From assembly GCA_964016985.1 (NCBI GenBank), contig OZ024834.1, positions 81,855,211 to 81,919,210 on the forward strand: DNA of 64,000 nt, in the 5' to 3' direction. Below the pieces are notes generated by a model, which saw only the letters and a program-made list of their open reading frames with translations, searched no databases and was not told the origin of the DNA. Positions 23,073-33,229 of this stretch are shown in pieces. The stretch's first letter is position 1, and each line of letters opens with the position of its first letter. The stretch comes from Anodontia alba (taxonomy: Eukaryota; Mollusca; Bivalvia; Lucinida; Lucinidae). Both the position numbers and the translations under genes were made by a program.

Positions 23073-23869
23073 AACACAAGTAGCATTATCTAGTATTTTC
23101 TTGCATTCTTGACAAATATATAAATGGATGTGCTGAAACACATGTAGTAAATCACCTTTTTACAAAATAAGTCATAATATGTCTCTTTATTTTATCAAAT
23201 GCTATAAAAAGGCTAAAAAAACACATTGTTTTATCATATATGTAAAAAACCGGAAATTATTTATTGTGCGCTGCCAAAATAAAATCTGTAAAGGCTGTTA
23301 CATACGTGAATTTTAGACAACAAAAAAATAAATAAAATTCTTACTTAAATTAAATCAATACATGACGACTAAATGATAACAATTTGACATAGTTCTTATT
23401 TCACTTCAGTTCCCTTGCTCACACCAGTGTACATACATTAGAACAACATGACATACATATAGCATATAGCAAATATTAACACAGTGGTTAATGTTGGTAG
23501 GAAATTAGGTAATCAAATACCACACATGAAAAATTATCACAAAAAAACAACAAACAAATAAAACATTTCATACCAACACAATAATCGAACAAATTTTAAG
23601 ATTATATAAAACATTATAAACAATTAAAAGAATGCGACAGTCCACTCACAGCTCACCTAACATAGTAGAAACACTAGCATATATTCACTAAGCAATAATT
23701 ATCTTTTTTTTTTTTTTCGTCATGTCTCTGAACAAATACGATCATTTGAAATCAGTGCAACAAATTACATTCTCATGTCTCCCAGGCTCTGCTTTGCCAA
23801 AACGAAACACAAAACAAGTGTCCAGGACAAATGAACACTATACTGTTCGCTAGATAACAGCATTGAATT

Positions 23870-23915
<46 letters not shown>

Positions 23916-24599
23916 AATGATGGTGATTTATATAATAAAGAACACTTAAAACTGATCTCTAACATATCTGCCAGTGCCATTTAAATGGACCTTATTGTAC
24001 TCTGCGAAGGTATTATTCTCAGCTCCAGAAAAATAAAACTAGATCTACATATGGAAAACTTGAGTTATAATCTTATGTTTTATATAAATTTACTTTGGAA
24101 ATGGAAGTGACTGAGGCAAGTGGCAGGTACGTTTTACAAAGACTAAAACATAAATCAACTAAAGAAAAAAGTACGAGCTGCAATAATACAAGCATATTAA
24201 AAGTGTAAATACATGGCGCCAAAGAAAACAAACAATTTTTATTTATAAGAACATCAACATTTCTCTATCCAAATATTCTCTAGAAAAGTCTATTTTACTT
24301 ATGGGGTCTTAACCTTGAATGAATGATTGCTATCTTGCAAGCAGATTTCTTCAGCCCTCTGGTATACACTATTATGAAATAGTATCTAAATACCAGTGTT
24401 ATCAGTGGCTGCCTACACCTATGGATGACCAGATTTACCATGTAAAACACATGAAGGCTTATTTCTGATAATGTAAACAAGGGTTACCGGTTAAGAAAAA
24501 CCCATTTAGAATAATTTATCCCATCCCACAGGGACACTTCCTATGAAGAATAAGTAATAAATAATACATTTACAATATCCATTGGTCTTTCAACTTGAA
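23073..24599 (-). other. Long non-coding 3' region of the retrotransposon
   Basis: About 1.5 kb between the pol stop and the polypurine tract has no open frame of note on either strand and is very AT-rich. It includes a (CA)n run at 23874-23911. An envelope or other third ORF would sit here in some Ty3 elements, but I see no trace of signal peptide, transmembrane or cysteine-rich sequence. Confidence 0.7.
23874..23911. repeat. (CA)n microsatellite inside the retrotransposon
   Basis: About 19 CA dinucleotides without interruption, within the element's 3' non-coding region. Confidence 0.95.
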
Positions 24600-27500
24600 C
24601 TATTCTATTTGAACTATCACAGGCGGGGGCTTTTCTTGAACTGATTTTCTTAGTTTTTCATTCAGATTTGAGAGGGGTAACCAAAGAGCATTTTCCGCAG
24701 GTTCACCGGCAAACTGAATTAAATACTGGTTTGTGCCGTCGATTGTTCTTTGGCCAAGTACCCTCTTAGTCTTGTGATAGTCTTTATTGTCAGTCGTAGT
24801 CCCATCGCTCGGTATGCTGTCAAGAGCAACACCATAACGATCAGGCAGCTTGCGTGTCCTTGATGAACGTCGCACCGTAAGTTGACCAGGATGGTCAGTA
24901 TCATCACGTGGGACTGCTGACTGTCTGTCACTTAATTCAGCCATATTATTCTTGGCTTGCACATTTGGAGATAAAGGCTCTGGGTCATGATGTTGTCCAT
25001 TTTCACATGTGACAACTTTACCAAGAAAATATGAAGATGGATTTGGCTGTCTGACGTATGCCATTTTCAGCCGATCAAGATGTACTGACGACTTCTGTAT
25101 AGTCCCAGTCTCTGGGTTTCTCAACAGAACAAGATGTGGGCTGGTAAATCTATCTATCACAAATGGACCAGTATATTTGTTCTGTAACTTTTGTCCAGTA
25201 CCCGTCCTTTCTGTCAGTAAGTACACATAGTCACCTTTCTTAATGTGTAATGGGCTTGAGTCCTTGTTTGCACGATCTTGTATGTTTTGCTGTGATTTTA
25301 AAGCATTTGTTTTCAATTCAGTACGAATGACATTCAGTATTTCTGTGTGTTTGCGAATGTAGGTGCGCATATCAACTGGAATAGTGTCAAAGTCTGTAGG
25401 CTTAGGTGGCGTTAAAGGAAATTTTGGACGTTCCGCAAATATAACTTCATGCGGGGAGTAACCAGTGCTTGAATGCACAGACTGATTGATTGAAAATGTG
25501 ACAGGTGACAAAAAATCAATCCAGTTGTTGCGACGTTTTTGTACGTAAGGTGTTAAACGTTCGGCAAGTGTTCTATGCACGCGTTCTGCTGCACCTAAAC
25601 ATTTGTGTACAAACGCAGGTGTGAACTCCTGTGGTATGCACAACTGTCGACACACTTCAGACATGCATTTGCTGACAAACTCAGACCCACGATCACTGAT
25701 AAGTGTTTCACACACGCCATATTTGGTAAACAGTTGTGTGAGACCAGCCGCCACTGTAATCGTGTCTTTATTTGCCAAAGGAATTGTCACTAGATATTTA
25801 CTGAAAAAGTCAACAGCGGTCAAAACAAATGAAAAACCCTGTGTTGTAACAGGCAAAGGTCCGTACAAGTCCACTTGCCAAACTTGAAATGGACCGCTAG
25901 GTGTCCTGTATGCAGTGATGGTGGATTTTGTGTGATGTTTGGTCTGTTTACGTTTTTGGCAGTCGGGACAGGACCGAACATAATCAGTAATAATTGGTCC
26001 CATTCTGTGGAAAAAATAATGCTCCTTAACTCTGTCCAAAGTATCATGTATACCTGCATGTCCACTCATGGGCGAGTCGTGGTATAAACCAAGGACAGTT
26101 TTAATCATTATTTCTGGGAGAACCAACTGATACTGATTGATGTTACGACTCCGCAATGATTTCGACACATGGGAATGAAATAACAGTCCATCTAACAGTG
26201 TGTAATCACTTGACTCTAATAATAACTTCCTTGCTTTCTTCTGACTCTTAGGTAAAACATTAGTTTCTAAATAGACTATCATCGGACCCAATAACGAGTC
26301 AGTACGCTGTAATTCCTGAACTTTTTCTAGACTGAAATCGAACGATTTAAACAAATCAATGTTGCGTGCAGACTTGTTAAATGGCCCTTCTTCTAAAGAA
26401 GAATCAGTACTACCCTGTTGTGATATATCAGTGGTTTCTTTATTGTGGCTTGTCATGTCCGATTTGTTTTGACTGTCAGCTGTATTGTTTTGTTGTGTGA
26501 TGGTGTGTTGTGTACAAGTGTCAGCAGTATGTGACCAGTCAGTGTTTCTGTGTTCGAACGCGGCGTACGCCCTTGTCATACTTTGCTCATCAGCACTCAA
26601 GTCACAGTCTGAGAAAGTGACCTTTGTGGCAGATCTAGAAAGTTTTCTTTTCCTGTTCAAAGGGGAATCCCCTAATTTATGACCTTGTTTTGTCTGAGGA
26701 ATTTCACTATCAGCATCATAGGCCTCATTATGTAAATACAGTGACGTAGGGGGAGGCAGTAAAATATGATTGACTGCTTGCTTGTTTTGTTGACCAGTAC
26801 CTATAACCTCTTGTAAGCAGGTCCCATCAGGGAAAGTTATTTTACCAATTTCCTCATTAACATAGGGAAAATATGGGTCATTTTCATCTGGGCTGGACTC
26901 AGCAGAGTCTGTATTTTTAGCAGGTCTACATCGAGATAAAGAATCAGGAACTACCATTTGTGCTGCTGATTTATAGTTGATTTCAAAATTGAACTCCTGC
27001 AGTATTGCAAGCCAACGTTCATAGATAGCCCCTTTTAAACTTTTCTGAAATAAGGGTTTCAGAGCTTGATGGTCACATTCAACATAGAATTTACGACCTC
27101 TCAAATAGGACGCACAATCAAGAACACTTGTGACAACGCCTAGAAGTTCAAGTTTTGTTGGACCATATGATCTCTGGTAATTTGATAGCGATTTTGAACC
27201 AAACCGAACAACACGTGGTGTTTCAGAATCATCCATCTTAGATGGGTGTAGCTGATACAGCATATAACCAATACCTTGACTGGAGGTATCAACGGCCAGA
27301 TGAAAAGGGAGATTGTAATTTGGGAATGCTAAAGCTTCTGATGACAATAAAGCCTCTTTTAACTTGTCAAAAGCCCTCTGGTGTTCTTTTTGCCAAAGAA
27401 ATGAAGTCCCTTTTCGTAACAGTCTATACAAACAATTGGCCGTTGCACTGTAATTGCGAATATATGTTCGAAACCAGTTCATTAAACCAAGGTACCTTTT

Positions 27501-29381
27501 TAACTGTTTGGCAGTTTTCGGAACAGGGTAATCTGAAACTGCTTGAAGGCGATCGGCGGGAGGGCGCATACCAAACCGGGAAAGTTCGTGTCCAAGAAAA
27601 AGGCAACTTTCCTGTGCAAATGTACATTTGGAAGGTGACAGTTTCATACCAGCTTCTCGAAACCTATTAAACACTTCCTGCAAGTCTGACAAGTGCTGTT
27701 CGAAAGTTTCAGAAAATATGAGGACATCGTCTAAATAGCAAAGAGTGGATCTAAATGACAACCCATTCAATATTTTGTCCATCAACATCTGAAAACTATT
27801 AGGAGAGGTTTTCAGGCCTTGAGGTAACCGCTGAAACTTGTATGTGCCAAAGCATGTGTTGAAAGCTGTGTATTTGGAAGATTCAGGTGAAATACCCATT
27901 TGGAAAAAACCTGAACTGAGATCAATCGATGAGATATAATTTGGAGTTCTATGAGTAAAAGACTCGGTGAGTTCGTCAACATGGGGAATAGCATATCGAA
28001 AATCTTGTGTTTGAGAGTTCAAATAGCGAAAATCTACACAGAAACGGTACATAGACAAACTTGCCTCTTTAGACCCAGGTGTGACTCCTGATTTAGGCTT
28101 ACTACGCTTAGACACTAGAACAATGGGACTAGAGATTGGAACATCTTCCTTCTCACTAACAGGTGTTATTATGCCCTGGCGCAACAATTCGTCCAGTTGG
28201 TGACGTAAAACTTCACGCTTTTCAGGTGATAATCGGTATGGCCGTTGATGTTTAGACTGTGCGTTTGGGATAAGGTGAATTTGATGCTCAACAACAGAAG
28301 TAAGACCAAGTGATGGGTTTTCATCTGTGACAAATAAATCATTATTTCTGTACAAGCATTCCTCAAGCTGGCATTTTTCAGCTGAGGATAAGTGCTGGGA
28401 ATTAATTTGAAAGTATGAAAGTAACTTGTCTCGATCTACACTGTCTGCGTGTTCTTGAATGGACCTATGTCCGAAGTTAACATTTACATTAGAACAGGTG
28501 TGTCTGGTTGCCAGTCTATCAGTCTGGTAAGTTTGTTTATGCTGCTGCAGTGGTGAACTTAAATGACCCGAGTTCTCCACAGGACTGACAGTAAATGTCT
28601 TATCAGTGAATTGAAATGAACCTAAAGGTTTGTTTTTATAAATTGTAATGGTATCTGAGGTGGGGTTCAGAATTTTTAAAGGAACCATGTGTGTATTTGA
28701 AACAAAAGCAATTGACCTAGCAACCATTAAGCCTTTTTTCGACACATGAGCACTGCCAGTGCAAATACCCTGAGACCCTGCATTCATATGCTGTGGTATT
28801 TTACCCCAGACTACCGTTTCAGAATTTGGTGACAATGATAACTTCTGCTGGGAATGAATTAAAGATCGACTATCAGAAACAGACATTTTATCAAAATTGA
28901 GAACAGTACCATTCCTTTTCAAATAGTCGGTCCCTAATATCAAAGGGTGTGAAGTTTGGTCTAAAACATACACATCAAACGTTTGTATACACCCGTTTAC
29001 AGTAGCAGACACCCCAGCAGTGCAACTGATGTTAACTGGCTGATTGTTTGCTAAAACAATATTTTCATTACAAGAAGACACATTGTACTTGTATTTCCTA
29101 GGTATTGAATTAAATAAATCTTGAGACATGAGGTTGATCGAACTACCCGTATCTAATAAAGCAGAAATAGAGGACTTGTCAAATATAACCTCTAAAAACA
29201 TAAAACTGGAGTCTTTACTGAAAACGGTATGTTCAGTTGTATCAAAAGAAGAGGTACGACTTACATGTCTCTCTGACGGGCGACTTCTAGCGCGATTTGT
29301 TAGTTCCTTTTTCCCAAGGGACCGCGCTCTGTGCCCCTTGGGTGTCTCCCGTTTCCCGAACTGGGTTTGCAATCTTTTAAA
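24600..29381 (-). CDS. pol: pol polyprotein: protease, RT, RNase H, integrase, chromodomain-like end
   Basis: About 1590 residues without interruption, counting from 29372. Protease has ALLDTGSS (D74). RT has YRFCVDFRYLN, SSIDLSSGFFQ, LPQGLKTSP and the catalytic YLDD near residue 545. RNase H has LAVDTSSQGIGYML, KLELLG and ends at VPDSLSR. A hydrophilic insert of about 200 residues follows. Integrase has a zinc-binding HHCC region (SGHAGIHDT ... CPDCQKRK), then WQVDLYGP, ISDRGSEF and AAERVHRT, giving a DDE triad with spacings 58 and 35. GPF (KYTGPFVID) and a chromodomain-like YLIQFAGEPAENALWLPL complete it. There is no ATG at the start: a TAA at 29387-29385 is followed within one codon by the slippery heptamer, so translation is most simply explained by -1 frameshifting from gag. 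All catalytic motifs look intact. Confidence 0.95.
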   Translation of the reverse strand, partial: FKRLQTQFGKRETPKGHRARSLGKKELTNRARSRPSERHVSRTSSFDTTEHTVFSKDSSFMFLEVIFDKSSISALLDTGSSINLMSQDLFNSIPRKYKYNVSSCNENIVLANNQPVNISCTAGVSATVNGCIQTFDVYVLDQTSHPLILGTDYLKRNGTVLNFDKMSVSDSRSLIHSQQKLSLSPNSETVVWGKIPQHMNAGSQGICTGSAHVSKKGLMVARSIAFVSNTHMVPLKILNPTSDTITIYKNKPLGSFQFTDKTFTVSPVENSGHLSSPLQQHKQTYQTDRLATRHTCSNVNVNFGHRSIQEHADSVDRDKLLSYFQINSQHLSSAEKCQLEECLYRNNDLFVTDENPSLGLTSVVEHQIHLIPNAQSKHQRPYRLSPEKREVLRHQLDELLRQGIITPVSEKEDVPISSPIVLVSKRSKPKSGVTPGSKEASLSMYRFCVDFRYLNSQTQDFRYAIPHVDELTESFTHRTPNYISSIDLSSGFFQMGISPESSKYTAFNTCFGTYKFQRLPQGLKTSPNSFQMLMDKILNGLSFRSTLCYLDDVLIFSETFEQHLSDLQEVFNRFREAGMKLSPSKCTFAQESCLFLGHELSRFGMRPPADRLQAVSDYPVPKTAKQLKRYLGLMNWFRTYIRNYSATANCLYRLLRKGTSFLWQKEHQRAFDKLKEALLSSEALAFPNYNLPFHLAVDTSSQGIGYMLYQLHPSKMDDSETPRVVRFGSKSLSNYQRSYGPTKLELLGVVTSVLDCASYLRGRKFYVECDHQALKPLFQKSLKGAIYERWLAILQEFNFEINYKSAAQMVVPDSLSRCRPAKNTDSAESSPDENDPYFPYVNEEIGKITFPDGTCLQEVIGTGQQNKQAVNHILLPPPTSLYLHNEAYDADSEIPQTKQGHKLGDSPLNRKRKLSRSATKVTFSDCDLSADEQSMTRAYAAFEHRNTDWSHTADTCTQHTITQQNNTADSQNKSDMTSHNKETTDISQQGSTDSSLEEGPFNKSARNIDLFKSFDFSLEKVQELQRTDSLLGPMIVYLETNVLPKSQKKARKLLLESSDYTLLDGLLFHSHVSKSLRSRNINQYQLVLPEIMIKTVLGLYHDSPMSGHAGIHDTLDRVKEHYFFHRMGPIITDYVRSCPDCQKRKQTKHHTKSTITAYRTPSGPFQVWQVDLYGPLPVTTQGFSFVLTAVDFFSKYLVTIPLANKDTITVAAGLTQLFTKYGVCETLISDRGSEFVSKCMSEVCRQLCIPQEFTPAFVHKCLGAAERVHRTLAERLTPYVQKRRNNWIDFLSPVTFSINQSVHSSTGYSPHEVIFAERPKFPLTPPKPTDFDTIPVDMRTYIRKHTEILNVIRTELKTNALKSQQNIQDRANKDSSPLHIKKGDYVYLLTERTGTGQKLQNKYTGPFVIDRFTSPHLVLLRNPETGTIQKSSVHLDRLKMAYVRQPNPSSYFLGKVVTCENGQHHDPEPLSPNVQAKNNMAELSDRQSAVPRDDTDHPGQLTVRRSSRTRKLPDRYGVALDSIPSDGTTTDNKDYHKTKRVLGQRTIDGTNQYLIQFAGEPAENALWLPLSNLNEKLRKSVQEKPPPVIVQIE

Positions 29382-30370
29382 AGTTTACAATCTCGGGCCA
29401 CATGTCCGAATTGGTCACATAATTGACATACTGAACTTGGATTTGGGGGCCCCGCTGCCCAATTACATCGTCTTTGAATATGTCCTGGGGCTTGACAATT
29501 ATAACATAGGCGCGATAGTGCGTCACTTGCTTGTCCATTTGTCCTTGGGTTACACACATGTGAAGTTTGGTGAAAATTAGCACCACTAGAACTGGTAATA
29601 AGTTTATCCAACTTATGTGTTAGATCCTGAACAGACAATTCAAGGGCATGTATTTTGCTGGCATCCGGAGTCCGTGATGCAGCTGCGACAGAGCCTACGG
29701 CTGGGGTCGCGGAGGTGGTGGAAGCACGGTATCCGTATGCCTCACCCATCTTCGCAGACGTCATGGCTGCATGTACGTCCTCCGGATTACCAGCCCGCAC
29801 AAAAAATGCAAGTTGGGGTGGAAGACCCTGAATAAATTCTAACAACACCTCCTGAGAATTCTTTGAAAGTTTTCGCCCTTTTTCGATTATTTTGCTATAG
29901 TAATCTTCAATTTGTTGGTTGGGCAGAAGCGTCAAACTTTGAAACTGCTCGGTTTCCACCAATAGAACTGGCTTGTTGTCCGTGCTCATGTACTTGACTT
30001 TGAACGCATTGGCTGTATACTCCCACGACGATTTGCTGTCATCTTCCAAGCAGGTAAACCATACTTGGGCTGGGCCTTCTAGGTGAAGCTGGAAGGCCGC
30101 AAGCTTTCTGGGATCGTCATCGTTGATACGATTGAATGTGCAATATGCACAGAAATCTGACAAGAAACGTTCTGGGTCTTCAGTTGGATACCCAGAAAAT
30201 TTTTGTAGTTTAATCTGTCCTGTCGGTAGATTCATGTCTCTAGTTTTGTCCGGTACAGGTAGTTGCGATGATGTAACAGGCAACTCCAAAGAAATGTCCA
30301 GTTGACTGGTAGATAAAAATGGATTAATTTCACTTATCAAGATATTTCCATCCGAAAAAGAATAATCCAT
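29300..30370 (-). CDS. gag: gag: capsid-nucleocapsid polyprotein
   Basis: 356 residues from ATG at 30370. The central part (about residues 55-190: KFSGYPTEDPERFLSDF ... AQVWFTCLED ... AFKVKYM) is a retrotransposon Gag capsid-type domain. Two CCHC zinc knuckles follow, CYNCQAPGHIQRRC (289-302) and CQLCDQFGHVARDC (315-328), which bind the RNA genome. A basic tail ends at GPLGKRN. The protein assembles the intracellular particle and is the upstream partner of pol, overlapping it by about 80 nt in a different frame. The ATG lies only 25 nt after the LTR edge, so the leader downstream of the primer site is minimal. No stops or frame breaks are seen. Confidence 0.95.
   Translation of the reverse strand: MDYSFSDGNILISEINPFLSTSQLDISLELPVTSSQLPVPDKTRDMNLPTGQIKLQKFSGYPTEDPERFLSDFCAYCTFNRINDDDPRKLAAFQLHLEGPAQVWFTCLEDDSKSSWEYTANAFKVKYMSTDNKPVLLVETEQFQSLTLLPNQQIEDYYSKIIEKGRKLSKNSQEVLLEFIQGLPPQLAFFVRAGNPEDVHAAMTSAKMGEAYGYRASTTSATPAVGSVAAASRTPDASKIHALELSVQDLTHKLDKLITSSSGANFHQTSHVCNPRTNGQASDALSRLCYNCQAPGHIQRRCNWAAGPPNPSSVCQLCDQFGHVARDCKLLKDCKPSSGNGRHPRGTERGPLGKRN
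29375..29381 (-). promoter_or_regulatory. -1 ribosomal frameshift site TTTAAAA
   Basis: On the minus strand gag codons CTT TTA AAA (L330 L331 K332) contain the heptamer T TTA AAA, which fits X XXY YYZ in the gag frame. Slipping back one base enters the pol frame, which is blocked by TAA only six bases upstream (29387-29385). Pol reads on from TTT AAA AGA. A downstream pseudoknot or stem is expected but I have not demonstrated one. Confidence 0.85.
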
Positions 30371-30377
30371 TGCATAG

Positions 30378-30395
30378 AGGTTGGATTCTCCGCCA
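30378..30395 (-). other. Primer-binding site
   Basis: Immediately inside the 5' LTR the minus strand reads TGGCGGAGAATCCAACC. TGG complements the universal CCA end of a tRNA. I could not assign the tRNA by eye. Confidence 0.75.
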
Positions 30396-31005
30396 TGTAA
30401 TGTCTCATGAGGATTGTCTACTCATGTCCTGCTAACTTGGGGAATTAGCGAGAGGTTAATGACATGATGACATTACTTAATAAATGAAAAATAACTTTTA
30501 ATAACAATTTCTTCACTTTATTATATATATGATAGTTCTATAGTTAAGGTTCTTCAAGTTCTTATAACAATACTATTTTATTAAACACAATAATTTAAGA
30601 TGTTACAGTCCAAAATATATAATGATGTTCTCCTATGAAGCTTCAAGATCTTACTGCTTTTTTCTCTCTCAAACCACGCTCTTCTTATTCACAAATTGAT
30701 ACAAGATAAGGCTACTATGTTTCCAGTGAATACTTTCCCAGGGTCAGTAGGGAGGTCAGAGTTAGTTCAGGAAAACTGATGAATCAGGTATGCTGCTTTA
30801 CAAATATGGAAGAAGGAGTTCCTGGCTGGGAACCATCCTCTGACGGGGAACCATACAGAATGTTATCAACATGTGTGGGAAATAAGATAAAAATCAAAAT
30901 GACCTTAAACTCTGGTAGGAGGGGAAACGGGGTTAGGCGGGAAACAGCACACATGAAACTAATTGGATGCAGAGGAGTGGGAAATATATATATCAATATA
31001 TTACA
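30396..31005 (-). repeat. 5' LTR
   Basis: 610 bp, TG...CA. It would carry the element's promoter (U3), transcribing leftwards. It is followed outward by CCGA (31006-31009), the second copy of the target duplication. Confidence 0.95.
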
Positions 31006-31353
31006 CCGACTTGTAATTTTGCTTAATACCTTGAAATGTTACATATTTTTCGTCCGCAGTGGCGGGTATCATGTAGTGTCTGCAACGGTTTAATTTGATT
31101 TGATTCTTTTTGTATTTATAAAAAGCTAATATCGGCCTATTCATAGACCTCATTCTGAGTCTACACTGCTTGCAAAGGTCCATATCAGGGATATGTTATG
31201 CAGTCATATGTCGTTATTATTAACATTTGAATAAAGTAGGGTCGATCTTAATTACTCACAAAGTACAGCTCCAATGTTCAGAAGTTGTCCAAACACACAA
31301 CTCTCGGGTGGGAAAGTACCCGTATCACTGAAACAGAGTAAATTTTAAAGTAC

Positions 31354-31579
31354 AGACCCAATTGTCCAAAGCGTCGTTAGCTTAATGAGCTCGTTAAGGG
31401 TCATTCGTTAACTGTTTTAGCAGATTCAATATACAATATTCTGATATTTTTTGCTGAAAAAATGTGAAAAGCTACTCATATTTTTTCAGCAAACTGTTTC
31501 AGCATATTTGCGTATCACTCGATGTAAATTTTAACGAATCGTTAACTAACGACATCGTTAGCTTTGAACAACTGGGCCC
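31354..31579. mobile_element. GGGCCCAGTTGTTCAAA foldback element, copy 1
   Basis: The ends GACCCAATTGTCCAAAGCG and TTTGAACAACTGGGCCC are inverted. The arms continue through GTCGTTAGCTTAA / TTAACTAACGACATCG with an AAAAAATGTG..AGCTACTCATATTTTTT centre. Other copies are at 32085-32334, 54170-54389 and 62089-62333. There is no coding capacity. Confidence 0.8.
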
Positions 31580-32084
31580 TGTTTTACACTTCGCCACTGA
31601 ATAAGACGGGCAGAACTTTAGCTGTATGGTGACAATATCCCTGAAAAGAGGGTTTGGTATTCCATGAAAATAGTCTTAGACAATTTGTAAGAAATATCAA
31701 ATCCTGTTTTCGTCGTCGTCGTAATCATCACCATCATCATCATCCGCCTTTTGATGGGTCAAATTTTAATAGCAGTTCATGCACTGCCTTATTTTAGTCC
31801 AATAATTAAGTCACTGCAGTACAGCAAGGTTGTTCACGCCTAGTCACAGATTTCAATAAAACTTTATGTACTCGCTTGCTTTCACCCAAAAAGAAATAAT
31901 CCATGCTTAAATCCTTGATTTCCGTTTCCGTTGCCATGGGAACGTCATCTATATTTTTTGGCCAAAAGGTTGCTAAAAAGGTCTATGAAAATTTGAGATA
32001 CTTTGAAGTGTTTAATCTTCTAGACTGAATAGTCTTTGACCTTCTAATAACTTGCACTACACAGCATTACTCATGGTGAATGCC

Positions 32085-32334
32085 AGGGCCCAGTTGTTCA
32101 AAACTAACGATGTCGTTAGTTAACGTATCGTTACAACTTTGATCATTAAATATGGCATATAGGCTAATATTTTTGCTACAAAAATATGAGTAGCTTTTGC
32201 ATTGCATTGCAAAAGCTACTCATTTTTTTTCAGCAAAAATACCTGTGAATTAGATATTATACTTACTAGAACAGTTAACACTTTGAACACTAACGAGCTC
32301 GTTAAGCTAACGACGCTTTGAACAACTGGGCCCA
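32085..32334. mobile_element. GGGCCCAGTTGTTCAAA foldback element, copy 2
   Basis: Both ends are intact (AGGGCCCAGTTGTTCAAA and TTTGAACAACTGGGCCC). The centre is the palindrome ATGAGTAGCTTTTGCA/TTGCAAAAGCTACTCAT with a short duplicated CATTG. Confidence 0.85.
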
Positions 32335-32738
32335 GATGGGTCTGGTTAACAAAATTGGTTTATTTTATTGTTAGCGGTGAAATCAGTGTATATCTGGTGA
32401 AAATAAAAGTGGTATCAATCACTATAGTGAATTGATATCGTATCATTTCACTAGTGACTGATACGATTTATATTTTCACTCCTCGCTTTGGGCGACTTCG
32501 GTTTTCTTCATTGATTCGGATGTGGATCTTACCTCCACTTCAGATTTTTCTTAGTTAGAATGTAAGGAATATTTTGGTATCAAAATTATTTCGATTTGCC
32601 GATTTTTTTTTGATTTTTTTTTTGTCTCTCCAGCGTTTCACATGTTAAGCACTGAGCGTCGACGCCATGACGTTCAAGTTTTGTTGGTGACGTTATTTAT
32701 GACGTCAAAAACGCGTATTGGTGTGTAAAAAAAATAAA

Positions 32739-32881
32739 ATTTACTCTTTTTCAGTGAATACCAAAAAAATTTTATCTCGGGTAATGAAAACATTTCCACT
32801 CGTGCTTCGCACTCGTGAAAATACTGATGTTTTCATTACACTCGATGACAATATTTATGGTATCACAGCAAAAGAGTAAAT
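32739..32881. repeat. Foldback element with ATTTACTCTTTT ends
   Basis: ATTTACTCTTTT at the left is inverted as AAAAGAGTAAAT at the right. The internal CACTCGTGCTTCGCACTCGTG and paired GAAAACAT/ATGTTTTC strengthen the fold. Confidence 0.65.
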
Positions 32882-32952
32882 ATCCTCTATTTATTAATCA
32901 TATAGCCAGTGCTTCTGAAATGTGGATGGAGTAACAAGATAGTGTTTTTTTT

Positions 32953-32983
<31 letters not shown>

Positions 32984-33229
32984 TTTCTGACTACGTCTTA
33001 ATGTTTGTCATTGTACCGGAAAAACTTTTAAAAAAGGTCATGGACTGGTCCAATGCTATTTTTCCATGGACTGCTCAACGTTAATATAACCATGTATTAG
33101 CTGTCACAAAAAGCTTGGTCAAGGTTTATCTTTTATACCTTATATATGTACCTTATATATGGGAATCCTGGTTCCACATGATCATTGGCGACAGCTATAG
33201 AATATCTGCAATAAAAAAAAAGGACAGAA

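Larger units (their letters stand above)
22419..31005 (-). mobile_element. Complete Ty3/gypsy LTR retrotransposon, 8587 bp
   Basis: Two 610-bp LTRs (22419-23028 and 30396-31005) begin TG and end CA, and are flanked by a CCGA duplication. Read on the minus strand the order is 5' LTR, primer site, gag (30370-29300), pol (to 24600), non-coding 3' region, polypurine tract, 3' LTR. The domain order protease-RT-RNase H-integrase is diagnostic of Ty3/gypsy (Metaviridae). Integrase carries a GPF module and a chromodomain-like tail. I compared the LTRs base by base and saw one difference, G at 22840 against A at 30817. Both ORFs are uninterrupted, so the element is probably young and may be competent. 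No envelope gene is seen. Clade assignment needs a phylogeny. Confidence 0.95.

Noticed and set aside
22802..23083. Open frame of about 93 codons, recurring near 30779
   Set aside because: It lies in the LTR, is present in both LTR copies and is antisense to the element; no domain is seen.
23073..24599. Envelope gene in the retrotransposon
   Set aside because: No open frame, signal peptide or transmembrane segment exists between pol and the 3' LTR.
26485..27670. Plus-strand open frames antisense to pol
   Set aside because: Shadow frames of the pol coding sequence.
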